From: Candidatus Methanophagales archaeon | GTDB taxonomy: Archaea > Halobacteriota > Syntropharchaeia > Alkanophagales > Methanospirareceae | Length of the DNA stretch: 10,927 bases | Direction: 5' to 3' | Assembly (NCBI GenBank): GCA_003601795.1 | Contig: PIXU01000104.1 | Location: 1-10,927, forward strand | In this document: piece after piece, positions 1 through 6,100 of the stretch | Layout: every line of letters starts with the position of its first letter | Numbering within the stretch: the first letter of the stretch is position 1 | The notes under the pieces: generated by a model | Database searches by the model: none | What the model was told of the DNA's origin: nothing | What the model saw: only the letters and a program-made list of their open reading frames with translations | Position numbers and translations under genes: made by a program

Positions 1-405
1 TCTTCAAAAAATTTTTTATTATGCCTCACTTCCATCCATCCCCCTACCCTCTCAAGCGTTAAAATACCTTCTATTTCCAATGCTTCCTTTAATATCTGAA
101 ATTTCCCGCCAACACCCGTGAAAAACCGATTCAAAAGAGTAATTGTAGCCATCCAATTCGAAGAATAACTTCACAGTTATCGGTAATTCTTCTTTTCTAT
201 CCCACACAACATTGTCATAGCCCCACCAATCCAGAAAAAGAAACGGCTCTCTGTCCGCATATATTCTCCTTAATAATGTGAACAATCAACAAAATTCGTT
301 TTACCCGACCGAGGCATTTGGTCCAATCACCACGTTGAAATCCCTCAGCTCGATACTGCAATCCTCGAGACTTTTGAAATTTTTTATCTCTCTTTGTTCC
401 TTCTC
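1..405 (-). pseudogene. ATP-binding (AAA/SMC-like) protein, N-terminal part, multiply frameshifted
   Basis: Piecing the three minus-strand frames together gives one coherent protein start: IKNFKSLEDCSIELRDFNVV, then a Walker A (IGPNASGKTNFVD), then LFTLLRRIYADREPF, then a stretch around 120-250, then TGVGGKFQILKEALEIEGIL running off the left edge. This is the usual N-terminus of chromosome-segregation-like or OLD/AAA_21 type ATPases that bind DNA or act in defence. Three indels break it. A tandem 4-base duplication at 305-312 gives a stop immediately after the Walker A glycines. A base is missing near 284-286. An extra base sits in the A-run at 121-125. No ATG, GTG or TTG start was found in the first frame, which is closed by a TGA at 406-408. 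It follows the GXGXG gene on the same strand and overlaps its last codons. The rest of the gene lies outside the window. Sequencing error could explain one homopolymer change but less easily all three. Confidence 0.72.
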
Positions 406-1331
406 TCAAGAGCGATTTCATACCTCCTATAATTCAGCGTAATCATACCAGAGATTCCAAACTCAGCAAGCAACGCTAAATCTTCCTTTTCAAGTCCTTT
501 TTCCTTAACCGGTGGAACTGCCTTTGTCCTTCTGCAAATTATCCTGCCACCGGATATTTTTGCACCTACAAATCCTTTGCAATTCCCCCTTACGAACACA
601 AGCCCTTTTCTCATTGCCACACCTAAGAATTCTGCCGCGTCACCCAATACTACTACTTTACCGCCATTGAGCAAAGCAGCAGCGTTCATTCCTGCATTTC
701 CATCTACCAAAACAAAACCTTTTCGCATCAATATGCCCACGCTTATCCCAACGTCTCCTTTCACATGCACCTTTGCCGCTTTTCTGCAACGAGCAGCAAC
801 CGTACTTCTCAAAATTCCGTCTTCAAGAAGCAGCTCATCTTCGCTGAACTCATTTGGCCCAAGTATGCTTTCCCTTTCTATTTCCTTTTGATGATGCAGG
901 AGCCATGTTATCGAAACAAATTTCTTGTAGCCGTCCAAATCGGTTTTTACCTGTATGACATTGCCAACGGGTTCTTCGACTTCGCCCTTAACGTAAATAG
1001 CACCCGAAAGCATGCTCATTCCAAGATAGGAACCTGCATTTCCATCTACTATTATAGACCCCACTTCAGGCAATTCTTTTCCACTGCCACGGAAATAAAC
1101 GAGGTCAACACCCAAGCTGGAGCCAAGCCTCTTGCCTACATCTCCTTTAATATGCACGTCTTCGCCTTTTTTCAACGTCTCTACCACATCCTCATACGAA
1201 TAACTCGTGTCGAGTTGAGAAGGAATTGGATCTGTCGGATTGAGTTTTGCTCCTCTGTGCTGCCAGAAGAAGTTGTAAGTGAAATCGCCAACGCAGTCTT
1301 GAGGCGAACTCTGTTTTAGCTCCATAGACAT
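384..1331 (-). CDS. GXGXG-repeat protein related to formylmethanofuran dehydrogenase subunit C / glutamate synthase domain 3
   Basis: About 315 residues from the ATG at 1331 (a second ATG at 1325). The frame stays open to 1523, but that would run deep into the divergent gene, so the shorter start is preferred. An AAGGA lies about 15 bases upstream. The body is a right-handed beta-helix type repeat: KGDVGKRLG (62-70), DGNAGSYLG (96-104), KGEVEEPVG (115-123), KGDVGISVG (191-199), DGNAG (210-214), LGDAAEFLG (229-237) and RGNCKGFVG (248-256). The two halves (about 58-125 and 187-256) look like an internal duplication, joined by a less repetitive segment containing WLLHHQ. This pattern is shared by FwdC/FmdC, which structures the formylmethanofuran dehydrogenase complex, and by the C-terminal domain of glutamate synthase. 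Some archaeal stand-alone members carry the doubtful name tributyrin esterase. No other fwd or glt genes are nearby, so its own substrate or complex cannot be told. Family membership is solid; function is not. Confidence 0.8.
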   Translation of the reverse strand: MSMELKQSSPQDCVGDFTYNFFWQHRGAKLNPTDPIPSQLDTSYSYEDVVETLKKGEDVHIKGDVGKRLGSSLGVDLVYFRGSGKELPEVGSIIVDGNAGSYLGMSMLSGAIYVKGEVEEPVGNVIQVKTDLDGYKKFVSITWLLHHQKEIERESILGPNEFSEDELLLEDGILRSTVAARCRKAAKVHVKGDVGISVGILMRKGFVLVDGNAGMNAAALLNGGKVVVLGDAAEFLGVAMRKGLVFVRGNCKGFVGAKISGGRIICRRTKAVPPVKEKGLEKEDLALLAEFGISGMITLNYRRYEIALERRNKER

Positions 1332-1401
1332 AGAATCGATTTTCTGTCCTTGTATTATATCTATTTTGTTTTCATTATTATAGACATATATAAACAAGTA
1401 G
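1332..1401. promoter_or_regulatory. Divergent promoter region between the GXGXG and COG2433 genes
   Basis: This is a 70-base AT-rich gap between two genes transcribed away from each other. On the plus strand an ATATATAA element sits at about 1386-1393, only some 10 bases before the ATG at 1402. That is closer than the usual TATA-to-start distance of about 25, so the real plus-strand TATA may lie elsewhere or the start may be misjudged. On the minus strand a GATATAAT-like element sits around 1355-1362, about 27 bases before the ATG at 1331, which fits a very short leader. No clear Shine-Dalgarno precedes the plus-strand gene. Assignment is by composition and spacing only. Confidence 0.4.
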
Positions 1402-2673
1402 ATGGCATATTCACATTCTCCCACAGAACGAAAATACACCATTGTTGGCATAGACCCTGGCACTACGATAGGAGTAGCCATAATTGATCTCGAGGGAAAA
1501 CCAATAGAAGTGTTCAGTTCCAAGAATTATTCGTGCTCTGATGTGATAGAAAGCATAATATCACATGGAAACCCATTGATTGTGGCATCGGACGTTACAC
1601 CCACGCCTTCGATGGTAAAAAGGATAAGCCGTATTTTCTCTTCACCAGTTCACGAATTAGACGAATCGCTGTCAACAGAAGAGAAAGTAGCACTAACGAA
1701 GGGGGAAGGTTACGAATATAAAAACGTGCATGAGCGCGATGCTTTAGCTGCTTGCGTTAATGCATTCAAGCGATACAAGAAGAAATTCTTGCAGGTACAG
1801 CGCAAGACGCCGGCGGCTGTGGACGTAGAAGAAGTGAAAGCGCTGGTGGTTAAAGGCGTGTCCATAAGTGCAGCGATAAATAGATTAATTCGTGCTAAAG
1901 AGGAGAAAGAAGAGAAAAAGAGGGTAATGAAAGAGGAGAAGTCTGAGAAGGAAGAGCAAAAAGGCGGTGAAGGGGGTGTAAGTGAAAATGAGCTCAGATT
2001 ACGCAGGATTATAAAAGGGAAAGATGAGAAAATAGAAATGATGAAGGACCTCATGACGGCTCTAAAGACGGAGTTGGAGAAAAAAGAATCCGAAATAAAA
2101 AATTTGCGCTCTAAGCTTGATTTCGTGCGGTCCGCGAGAAGACGGGAGATAGAAGAAACGGAGGAGATAAGCTGGAGAGATAATGAGATAGAAAGGCTGA
2201 GAGCGGAAGTAAAAGCGAGGGATAAGGAGAATGCAGAATTAAAAACGATCATAGAAGAGTTAAAAGGAAAAAAAGCAGTGGAGGTGAAAGGAGGGAAAAG
2301 GATAAAAGTTCTACCGGCGTTCAGCCGAAATGCAATATTGGATATGGAGAGAAAATACGGGATAAAAAAAGGGGACGTAATATTCCTCGAGGACGGTAGC
2401 GGCGGCGGAGCAAGTACAGCGGAATTATTGGCGAAGAAAGGTGTTGTTGCGGTAATATATGGCAAAGAATTGTCGCATTTCGCGGCGGAAAAGTTCTTTG
2501 AATTTGGTGTTCCTGCTTTTTCCGACAAGGATATGCCTTCCCTGTTTTTAAAAAAAGAAAGTAATGGCAGAGGCGATTTTGCTTTTGTGGATCACCAACT
2601 ATTGAATAGGAAGATAGATGAGTGGAGGAAAAAAAGGGAAAGGGGAGAAGATAAAATTCTGTTTAGCCTATAA
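1402..2673 (+). CDS. COG2433 / DUF460 protein: RuvC/YqgF-like RNase H-fold domain with coiled coil
   Basis: 423 residues. The N-terminal domain (about 11-130) has RNase H-fold nuclease features: a first strand with GIDPGTTIG (D18), a second acidic site in VASDVTPTP (D64) and a third in HERDALAACVNAFKRY (D113). This is the arrangement of RuvC/YqgF-type enzymes and matches the archaeal DUF460 family. Residues about 160-290 are almost entirely Lys, Glu and Arg with heptad-like leucines and should form a long coiled coil. A compact C-terminal domain follows (about 300-405: a basic strand, RKYGIKKGDVIFLEDGSGGG, a VVAVIYG strand and FAFVDHQ). Family members are usually larger as I recall them, so this may be a short form. 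The role is unknown; a nucleic-acid processing function is inferred from the three acidic residues. It is divergent from the GXGXG gene and is followed by an independent lipoprotein promoter. Confidence 0.85.
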   Translation: MAYSHSPTERKYTIVGIDPGTTIGVAIIDLEGKPIEVFSSKNYSCSDVIESIISHGNPLIVASDVTPTPSMVKRISRIFSSPVHELDESLSTEEKVALTKGEGYEYKNVHERDALAACVNAFKRYKKKFLQVQRKTPAAVDVEEVKALVVKGVSISAAINRLIRAKEEKEEKKRVMKEEKSEKEEQKGGEGGVSENELRLRRIIKGKDEKIEMMKDLMTALKTELEKKESEIKNLRSKLDFVRSARRREIEETEEISWRDNEIERLRAEVKARDKENAELKTIIEELKGKKAVEVKGGKRIKVLPAFSRNAILDMERKYGIKKGDVIFLEDGSGGGASTAELLAKKGVVAVIYGKELSHFAAEKFFEFGVPAFSDKDMPSLFLKKESNGRGDFAFVDHQLLNRKIDEWRKKRERGEDKILFSL

Positions 2674-2724
2674 TCTGACCACTTTTGTATGAAGGCGGGC
2701 GAAAGCCAAATTATCAGAATAGGG

Positions 2725-2764
2725 TATATAAATAAAGAGAAGAGTTTTTTATAGAAAGGAGGAG
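2725..2764 (+). promoter_or_regulatory. TATA box and strong ribosome binding site of the lipoprotein gene
   Basis: A canonical archaeal TATA element (TATATAAAT, 2725-2733) is followed about 25 bases later by AAAGGAGGAG (2755-2764). The GGAGG core is about 9 bases before a TTG codon at 2772. The strong ribosome binding site is what fixes TTG as the start, since no ATG occurs at the beginning of this open frame. The leader would be short, roughly 15 bases. Confidence 0.7.
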
Positions 2765-2771
2765 AAAAAAA

Positions 2772-3692
2772 TTGGAAAGAAAAGCATTCGCTGGATTAAT
2801 AGTAGTAGTAGTTGCAATCATAGCAATTGCGATGCTTGCAGGATGTGTTGAAGAGAAGCCAAAGAGTACTGCGGAAATAAAAGAGATGGTTCTTGCTACT
2901 GCTGAAAACACAGATACTTACCAGTTTGAGATGGATATGACACAAAAGACGCTAATAAGCAACGAGACTGATGAGACTGAAATGACGATGACAAGTACAG
3001 GAAGGGGTGCTATGGACAGAACAAACAAAAAGATGAAGTTGGAGTTGACGATGACGATTCAACCACCTGAGAAAGCAGAAATAGCCGAGACAAAAGAGAT
3101 GACGATGGACATATATTTTATCAATAACACCCTATACACGAAGATGGACATGGGTATTCCAACGATGCCATCGCAATGGACAAAGAATACCATGCCCGAA
3201 GAATACTGGGAATCGCAGAACCAGATAGACCAACAAATAGAACTGCTAAACATCTCAAAGGTAGAACTATTAGGGGATGAAAAGGTCAGCGACGTGGATT
3301 GCTATGTGCTAAAACTCACGCCTGACCTCGAGAAGTACTGGGAGATCGTAATGAAGCAAGAAGGACTGAGCGAACTAATGCAAAGCCTAAAACAAAACGT
3401 AAGCTTCGACATAGGAAAACTGATAAAGGAGATGTCTATAAAGCAATGGATTGCAAAAGATACGAAGTGCCCGGTGAAGACAGAAGTGCAGATAAAAATG
3501 GCGATGAGTTCTGCGGACTTGAATATACCTGAGACGGAGGAGGAATTTACAATGACGATAGATCAGAGAACCAACATGTTTTTCTACGATTATAACAAGC
3601 CAGTGACTATAGAATTGCCAGAAGAGGCAGAAAGTGCCACAGAGCTCCCAATGTTTCCAACGGTGAATCAAACAACTACAACCACTACATAA
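2772..3692 (+). CDS. Secreted lipoprotein, LolA/LppX-like fold suspected, Thr tail
   Basis: 306 residues, starting at TTG. A basic N-terminus (MERK) is followed by a hydrophobic segment (about 7-22) and a lipobox, LAGC, with the lipidated cysteine at C25. The product should therefore be anchored outside the cytoplasmic membrane. The mature part alternates short strands rich in Met, Thr and Glu (repeated MTMT/MTMDI patterns at about 70-110) with a DVDCYVLKL segment and an IDQRTNMFFYDYNKPVTIELPEEA end. This resembles the half-barrel lipoproteins of the LolA/LppX/LprG type, which bind lipids or other hydrophobic ligands. It finishes with VNQ and six threonines, a likely O-glycosylated or flexible tail. 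It stands alone, with its own promoter and a hairpin terminator. The lipoprotein call is firm, the fold tentative and the ligand unknown. Confidence 0.8.
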   Translation: MERKAFAGLIVVVVAIIAIAMLAGCVEEKPKSTAEIKEMVLATAENTDTYQFEMDMTQKTLISNETDETEMTMTSTGRGAMDRTNKKMKLELTMTIQPPEKAEIAETKEMTMDIYFINNTLYTKMDMGIPTMPSQWTKNTMPEEYWESQNQIDQQIELLNISKVELLGDEKVSDVDCYVLKLTPDLEKYWEIVMKQEGLSELMQSLKQNVSFDIGKLIKEMSIKQWIAKDTKCPVKTEVQIKMAMSSADLNIPETEEEFTMTIDQRTNMFFYDYNKPVTIELPEEAESATELPMFPTVNQTTTTTT

Positions 3693-3708
3693 GTAAATAC
3701 GAAGGATA

Positions 3709-3757
3709 AAGAGGACTTTTCCTCTTCTTTTATTTATTTTTATTTTTTAAAATCAAA
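3709..3757. terminator. Hairpin plus T-rich bidirectional terminator between convergent genes
   Basis: A perfect 7-base-pair stem, AAGAGGA / TCCTCTT (3709-3715 with 3720-3726), closes a CTTT loop and is followed by a T-rich tract to about 3757. It lies 17 bases after the lipoprotein stop and next to the stop of the convergent alkyltransferase at 3740. The T-run serves plus-strand transcripts. The minus-strand gene may use the same hairpin but has no long T-run beyond it. In archaea the T-tract alone is often enough for termination. Confidence 0.6.
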
Positions 3758-4054
3758 AAGAGTTTGCTTGAATTTTATCACTTTTCTGCCTTTTATTTCT
3801 ACCCCTTCTGCTCTCAAAAGTTTTATTTTCTTCTCTATTCCTGAACAATAGCCTCCAACATTACCATCACTTCTAACGACACGATGACAGGGAATAATAA
3901 TAGGATACGGATTTCTTGCCACTGCCTGAGCAACAGCCCGGGCAGCACGAACTGAACCTGTTATTTCTCTCCCTATCTCTCCATAAGTTGTTACTTTACC
4001 CCTGGGAATTTGTTTTACCATATTCAATACTGCCTCTTGGAAACTCGTATTCAT
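3740..4054 (-). CDS. ogt: Methylated-DNA--protein-cysteine methyltransferase, DNA-binding/catalytic domain only
   Basis: 104 residues from the ATG at 4054, preceded by GGAAGGAG about 12 bases upstream; an earlier in-frame ATG (4108) would add 18 residues that do not look like the family. The protein transfers the alkyl group from O6-alkylguanine in DNA to its own cysteine in a single-turnover repair. All hallmarks of the C-terminal domain are present: FQEAVLNMVKQIPRGKVTTYGEI (helix-turn-helix entry), RAARAVAQAVARNP (recognition helix with the arginine finger), IPCHRVV with acceptor cysteine C56, and GGYCSGIEKKIKLLRAEG. The N-terminal RNase H-like domain found in full-length Ogt/Ada proteins is missing, so this is a minimal version. 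Since the cysteine is kept, it is not an alkyltransferase-like (Atl) protein. Its start overlaps the 3' end of the hypC-like frame by 59 bases, so the two are probably co-transcribed. Confidence 0.88.
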   Translation of the reverse strand: MNTSFQEAVLNMVKQIPRGKVTTYGEIGREITGSVRAARAVAQAVARNPYPIIIPCHRVVRSDGNVGGYCSGIEKKIKLLRAEGVEIKGRKVIKFKQTLFDFKK

Positions 4055-4262
4055 ATTTTTCAAGCATCTCCTTCCACAACTCAAGTGTTTCCTTTGCTTC
4101 GTGCTCATCCATTATCTCTATCGCAAAACCCGCATGAACCATTACATAATCGCCTACTTTTGCATCTACCAGTGATATATCAATCTCACGAGAAACGCCG
4201 CCGAAATCTGCTTTTACCTTTGATCCTCCTCTGCTCTCGCCTTTGCTGGTATTGCTAAGCAC
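3996..4262 (-). pseudogene. hypC: HypC/HupF-type hydrogenase maturation chaperone, N-terminus broken
   Basis: The frame from a GTG at 4262 encodes 88 residues, of which about 15-70 are a clear HypC body: VKADFGGVSREIDISLVDAKVGDYVMVHAGFAIEIMDEHEAKETLELW. HypC binds HypD and the large-subunit precursor through the cysteine directly after its initiator Met while the Fe(CN)2CO centre of [NiFe]-hydrogenase is built. Here that signature is read in a different frame: from 4261 the bases give CLAIPAKARAEEDQ and then a TAA at 4214-4216. The codon before the cysteine is AGG, not ATG. One missing base near 4220 and a lost start codon would restore a normal MCLAIPAK start with the family's usual spacing. 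As written, a product from the GTG would lack Cys2 and should be inactive. The C-terminus (about EYEFPRGSIEYGKTNSQG) runs into the downstream gene. No other hyp or hydrogenase genes are in the window. Confidence 0.75.
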
Positions 4263-4325
4263 CTGTTTATTTTTTATGATTTTCTATTTCTATTCTAAAT
4301 AAATTTTGTTGAGTCTACCTGTTCC

Positions 4326-4598
4326 TCATGTGTCCCACGATAACATTTTGCCCCATTGAAATGCCTTCATCACATTCGGTATATTATTATGAGTTAAAAA
4401 CTTTAATCCTTTCTCTTTTACCAACTCTTCAGTACTATCGGCACATCGTACAAAATACCACCCGTTATCCCGATAAAGGGTATTTAAAGGCTCTGTCATC
4501 GTTGAAAACAACGCGTCTCGCATTGGTACCCCACTTTTTATCAATGTGCCCGCATGCTTAGTCTCTATATATTCAATTATTTTCCTTTTTCTTTCCAC
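4326..4598 (-). CDS. Small protein of unknown function (90 residues)
   Basis: Not recognised. The frame starts at a GTG (4598) preceded by AAAGGA and by a TATAAAA element about 20 bases upstream. It ends 63 bases before the hypC-like gene on the same strand. The protein has a basic, lysine-rich start (MERKRKIIEYIETK), two tryptophans and one cysteine (GWYFVRCADS, 47-56) and an FQWGKMLSWDT end. It has no signal peptide or membrane segment. Codon use looks like the neighbouring genes and it fills an otherwise empty stretch, which supports a real or recently real gene. It could also be a fragment of a larger gene, given the decay of hypC next to it. Confidence 0.45.
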   Translation of the reverse strand: MERKRKIIEYIETKHAGTLIKSGVPMRDALFSTMTEPLNTLYRDNGWYFVRCADSTEELVKEKGLKFLTHNNIPNVMKAFQWGKMLSWDT

Positions 4599-4640
4599 AA
4601 AGTTTATTTCCTTTTATAGTTGAATTACAAGTATATACTT
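4599..4640. promoter_or_regulatory. Shared TATA region between the small unknown gene and the ATPase gene
   Basis: The sequence CCTTTTATAG at 4610-4619 reads as CTATAAAAGG on the minus strand. A TATA box here is 20 bases from the minus-strand GTG at 4598 and about 25 bases from the plus-strand ATG at 4641. That fits a leaderless or near-leaderless transcript for the ATPase gene, which also lacks a Shine-Dalgarno sequence. One nearly symmetrical element may therefore serve both genes. Confidence 0.4.
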
Positions 4641-6053
4641 ATGCTTCAAAATCAAAAATTTGTTGATAGAGTAAAGGAATTAGAATTTCTGGAACGGCAC
4701 TTCAAGAGAGAGGAAGCTGGATTTATCGTGCTCTACGGAAGACGCAGGGTGGGCAAAACAGAGCTTTTGAATAGGTTCATTAAGAATAAAAAGCACATTT
4801 ATTTCCTCGCTCGGCGAGAATCTGAAGCAGAGACATTTAACAGGCTTTCTATGACGCTATTCAAGATGTTCCACGATGAGCTCCTGCTTTCAAGACCTCT
4901 TTCCTCCCTCGATTCCTTCTTTGAATATTTATACGAGAAAGCGAAAGAAGAAAGGGTAGTTCTGGTCATAGATGAGTTTCCCATGCTTATAGAGAGATTT
5001 CGAGGGCTGACCTCTGTTCTGCAAGACCACTGGGATAATAAATTGAAATTCTCGAAGTTATTCCTTATTCTCTGTGGCTCCAGCATAGGCATGATGGAAA
5101 CGGAAGTGCTGGGCTACCGGTCACCGCTTTATGGTAGAAGAACAGGGCAGTGGAAAGTGGAACCCCTGAACTTTTTTGAACTCACTGAACTTTTTCCTCA
5201 CTATTCTGCCGCGGAGATAGTGAAGGTATATGCTACGCTTGATGCTATCCCCGGCTATCTTGTGAAGTTTGACCCCGATGTTTCTGTGGAAAACAATATA
5301 GAGGAGAAGATATTAAGAAAGGGTGAATTTCTTAACCTCGAACCCGAGTTTCTGCTGAGGGAGGAACTGCGAGACCCTTCCAACTATATGAGTATCCTGC
5401 GCACGATAGCTGCCGGGAGTTCGACTTTCAACGAGATATGCAATTCCACAAGACTTGACAAATCTATCGTTTCTAAATATTTAACAATCTTGGAAAACTT
5501 ACATCTCGTAGAGAAGACTTTTCCAGTTATTGCAACAGGTAAAACAAGACTGAAAGGTAAAGGTTGCTACCGAATAAAAGACTATTTCTTCAATTTCTGG
5601 TTTCGCTATGTCTATCCCTTTCAGGATTATCTCGAGCGAGGTGAAATTGCACCTGTAACTGAATTTTTGAGACGTGATTTTAACACTTACCTTGGTCTTG
5701 TATTTGAGGACGTAGCGAGAGAATTTTTGATGCGAGTGAAGAGAGTCTCTCCGCTGACGGTAGGGAAGTGGTGGCACAAGGATAAAGAGATTGACCTAAT
5801 TGTTTTGAATGAAACGAAAAAGGAGAGCGTTTTTTTCGAATTTAAATGGAGCGAATTAAAAAGAAGGGATTGTGAAAGAATTATTGCGGAGCTGAAAGAG
5901 AAATCCGGTTATGTTGACTGGCATGAAAAAGAAAGAACAGAGCGATATGGAATAATCGCAAGGCGCATTGGCACTGAAGACAAAAAAGACCTTCAAAGTA
6001 AAGGCTATCTCGTCTATGATTTAGAAGACCTTGAAGCGTTGATGAGACGGTAG
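4641..6053 (+). CDS. Archaeal ATPase (ATPase_2) with C-terminal DUF234 nuclease-like domain
   Basis: 470 residues from the ATG at 4641; a TTG at 4620 would add seven residues but falls on the promoter. The order is FVDRVKELEFLE (the usual entry of this family), Walker A GRRRVGKTE (about 33-41), Walker B VVLVIDEFP (about 106-114), sensor-1-like LILCGSS (about 142-148) and the family motif YGRRTGQW (about 164-171). A winged-helix segment follows (about 250-293, STFNEICNSTRLDKSIVSKYLTILENLHLVEK), then DYFFNFWFRYVYPF and a DUF234 end. DUF234 belongs to the PD-(D/E)XK nuclease-like fold, and the residues expected for it are visible: KEIDLIV (D385) and FFEFKW (E400, K402). The family is very common and multi-copy in archaea; its role is unknown, with DNA-related or mobile-element-linked functions suspected. 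It looks intact. Confidence 0.88.
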   Translation: MLQNQKFVDRVKELEFLERHFKREEAGFIVLYGRRRVGKTELLNRFIKNKKHIYFLARRESEAETFNRLSMTLFKMFHDELLLSRPLSSLDSFFEYLYEKAKEERVVLVIDEFPMLIERFRGLTSVLQDHWDNKLKFSKLFLILCGSSIGMMETEVLGYRSPLYGRRTGQWKVEPLNFFELTELFPHYSAAEIVKVYATLDAIPGYLVKFDPDVSVENNIEEKILRKGEFLNLEPEFLLREELRDPSNYMSILRTIAAGSSTFNEICNSTRLDKSIVSKYLTILENLHLVEKTFPVIATGKTRLKGKGCYRIKDYFFNFWFRYVYPFQDYLERGEIAPVTEFLRRDFNTYLGLVFEDVAREFLMRVKRVSPLTVGKWWHKDKEIDLIVLNETKKESVFFEFKWSELKRRDCERIIAELKEKSGYVDWHEKERTERYGIIARRIGTEDKKDLQSKGYLVYDLEDLEALMRR

Positions 6054-6100
6054 ATAACGATTCCTGTAAGATAGCTATGGCAGAACTGAGCTTGTGTTAA

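Noticed and set aside
52..421. Two short minus-strand open frames (52-285 and 215-421) as separate genes
   Set aside because: They are frame fragments of one broken ATPase gene; the 215-421 frame translates it out of register and gives no family resemblance.
577..1319. Plus-strand open frames opposite the GXGXG gene
   Set aside because: They mirror a clearly conserved repeat protein on the other strand and show no recognisable domain.
1710..2528. 272-codon minus-strand frame opposite the COG2433 gene
   Set aside because: Ser/Phe-rich antisense of the Lys/Glu-rich coiled coil; no ribosome binding site or family features.
3937..3942. CCCGGG site as evidence for or against an active XcyI-like system
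   Set aside because: Two sites in about 11 kb is close to the random expectation of 2-3, so neither depletion nor enrichment can be claimed.
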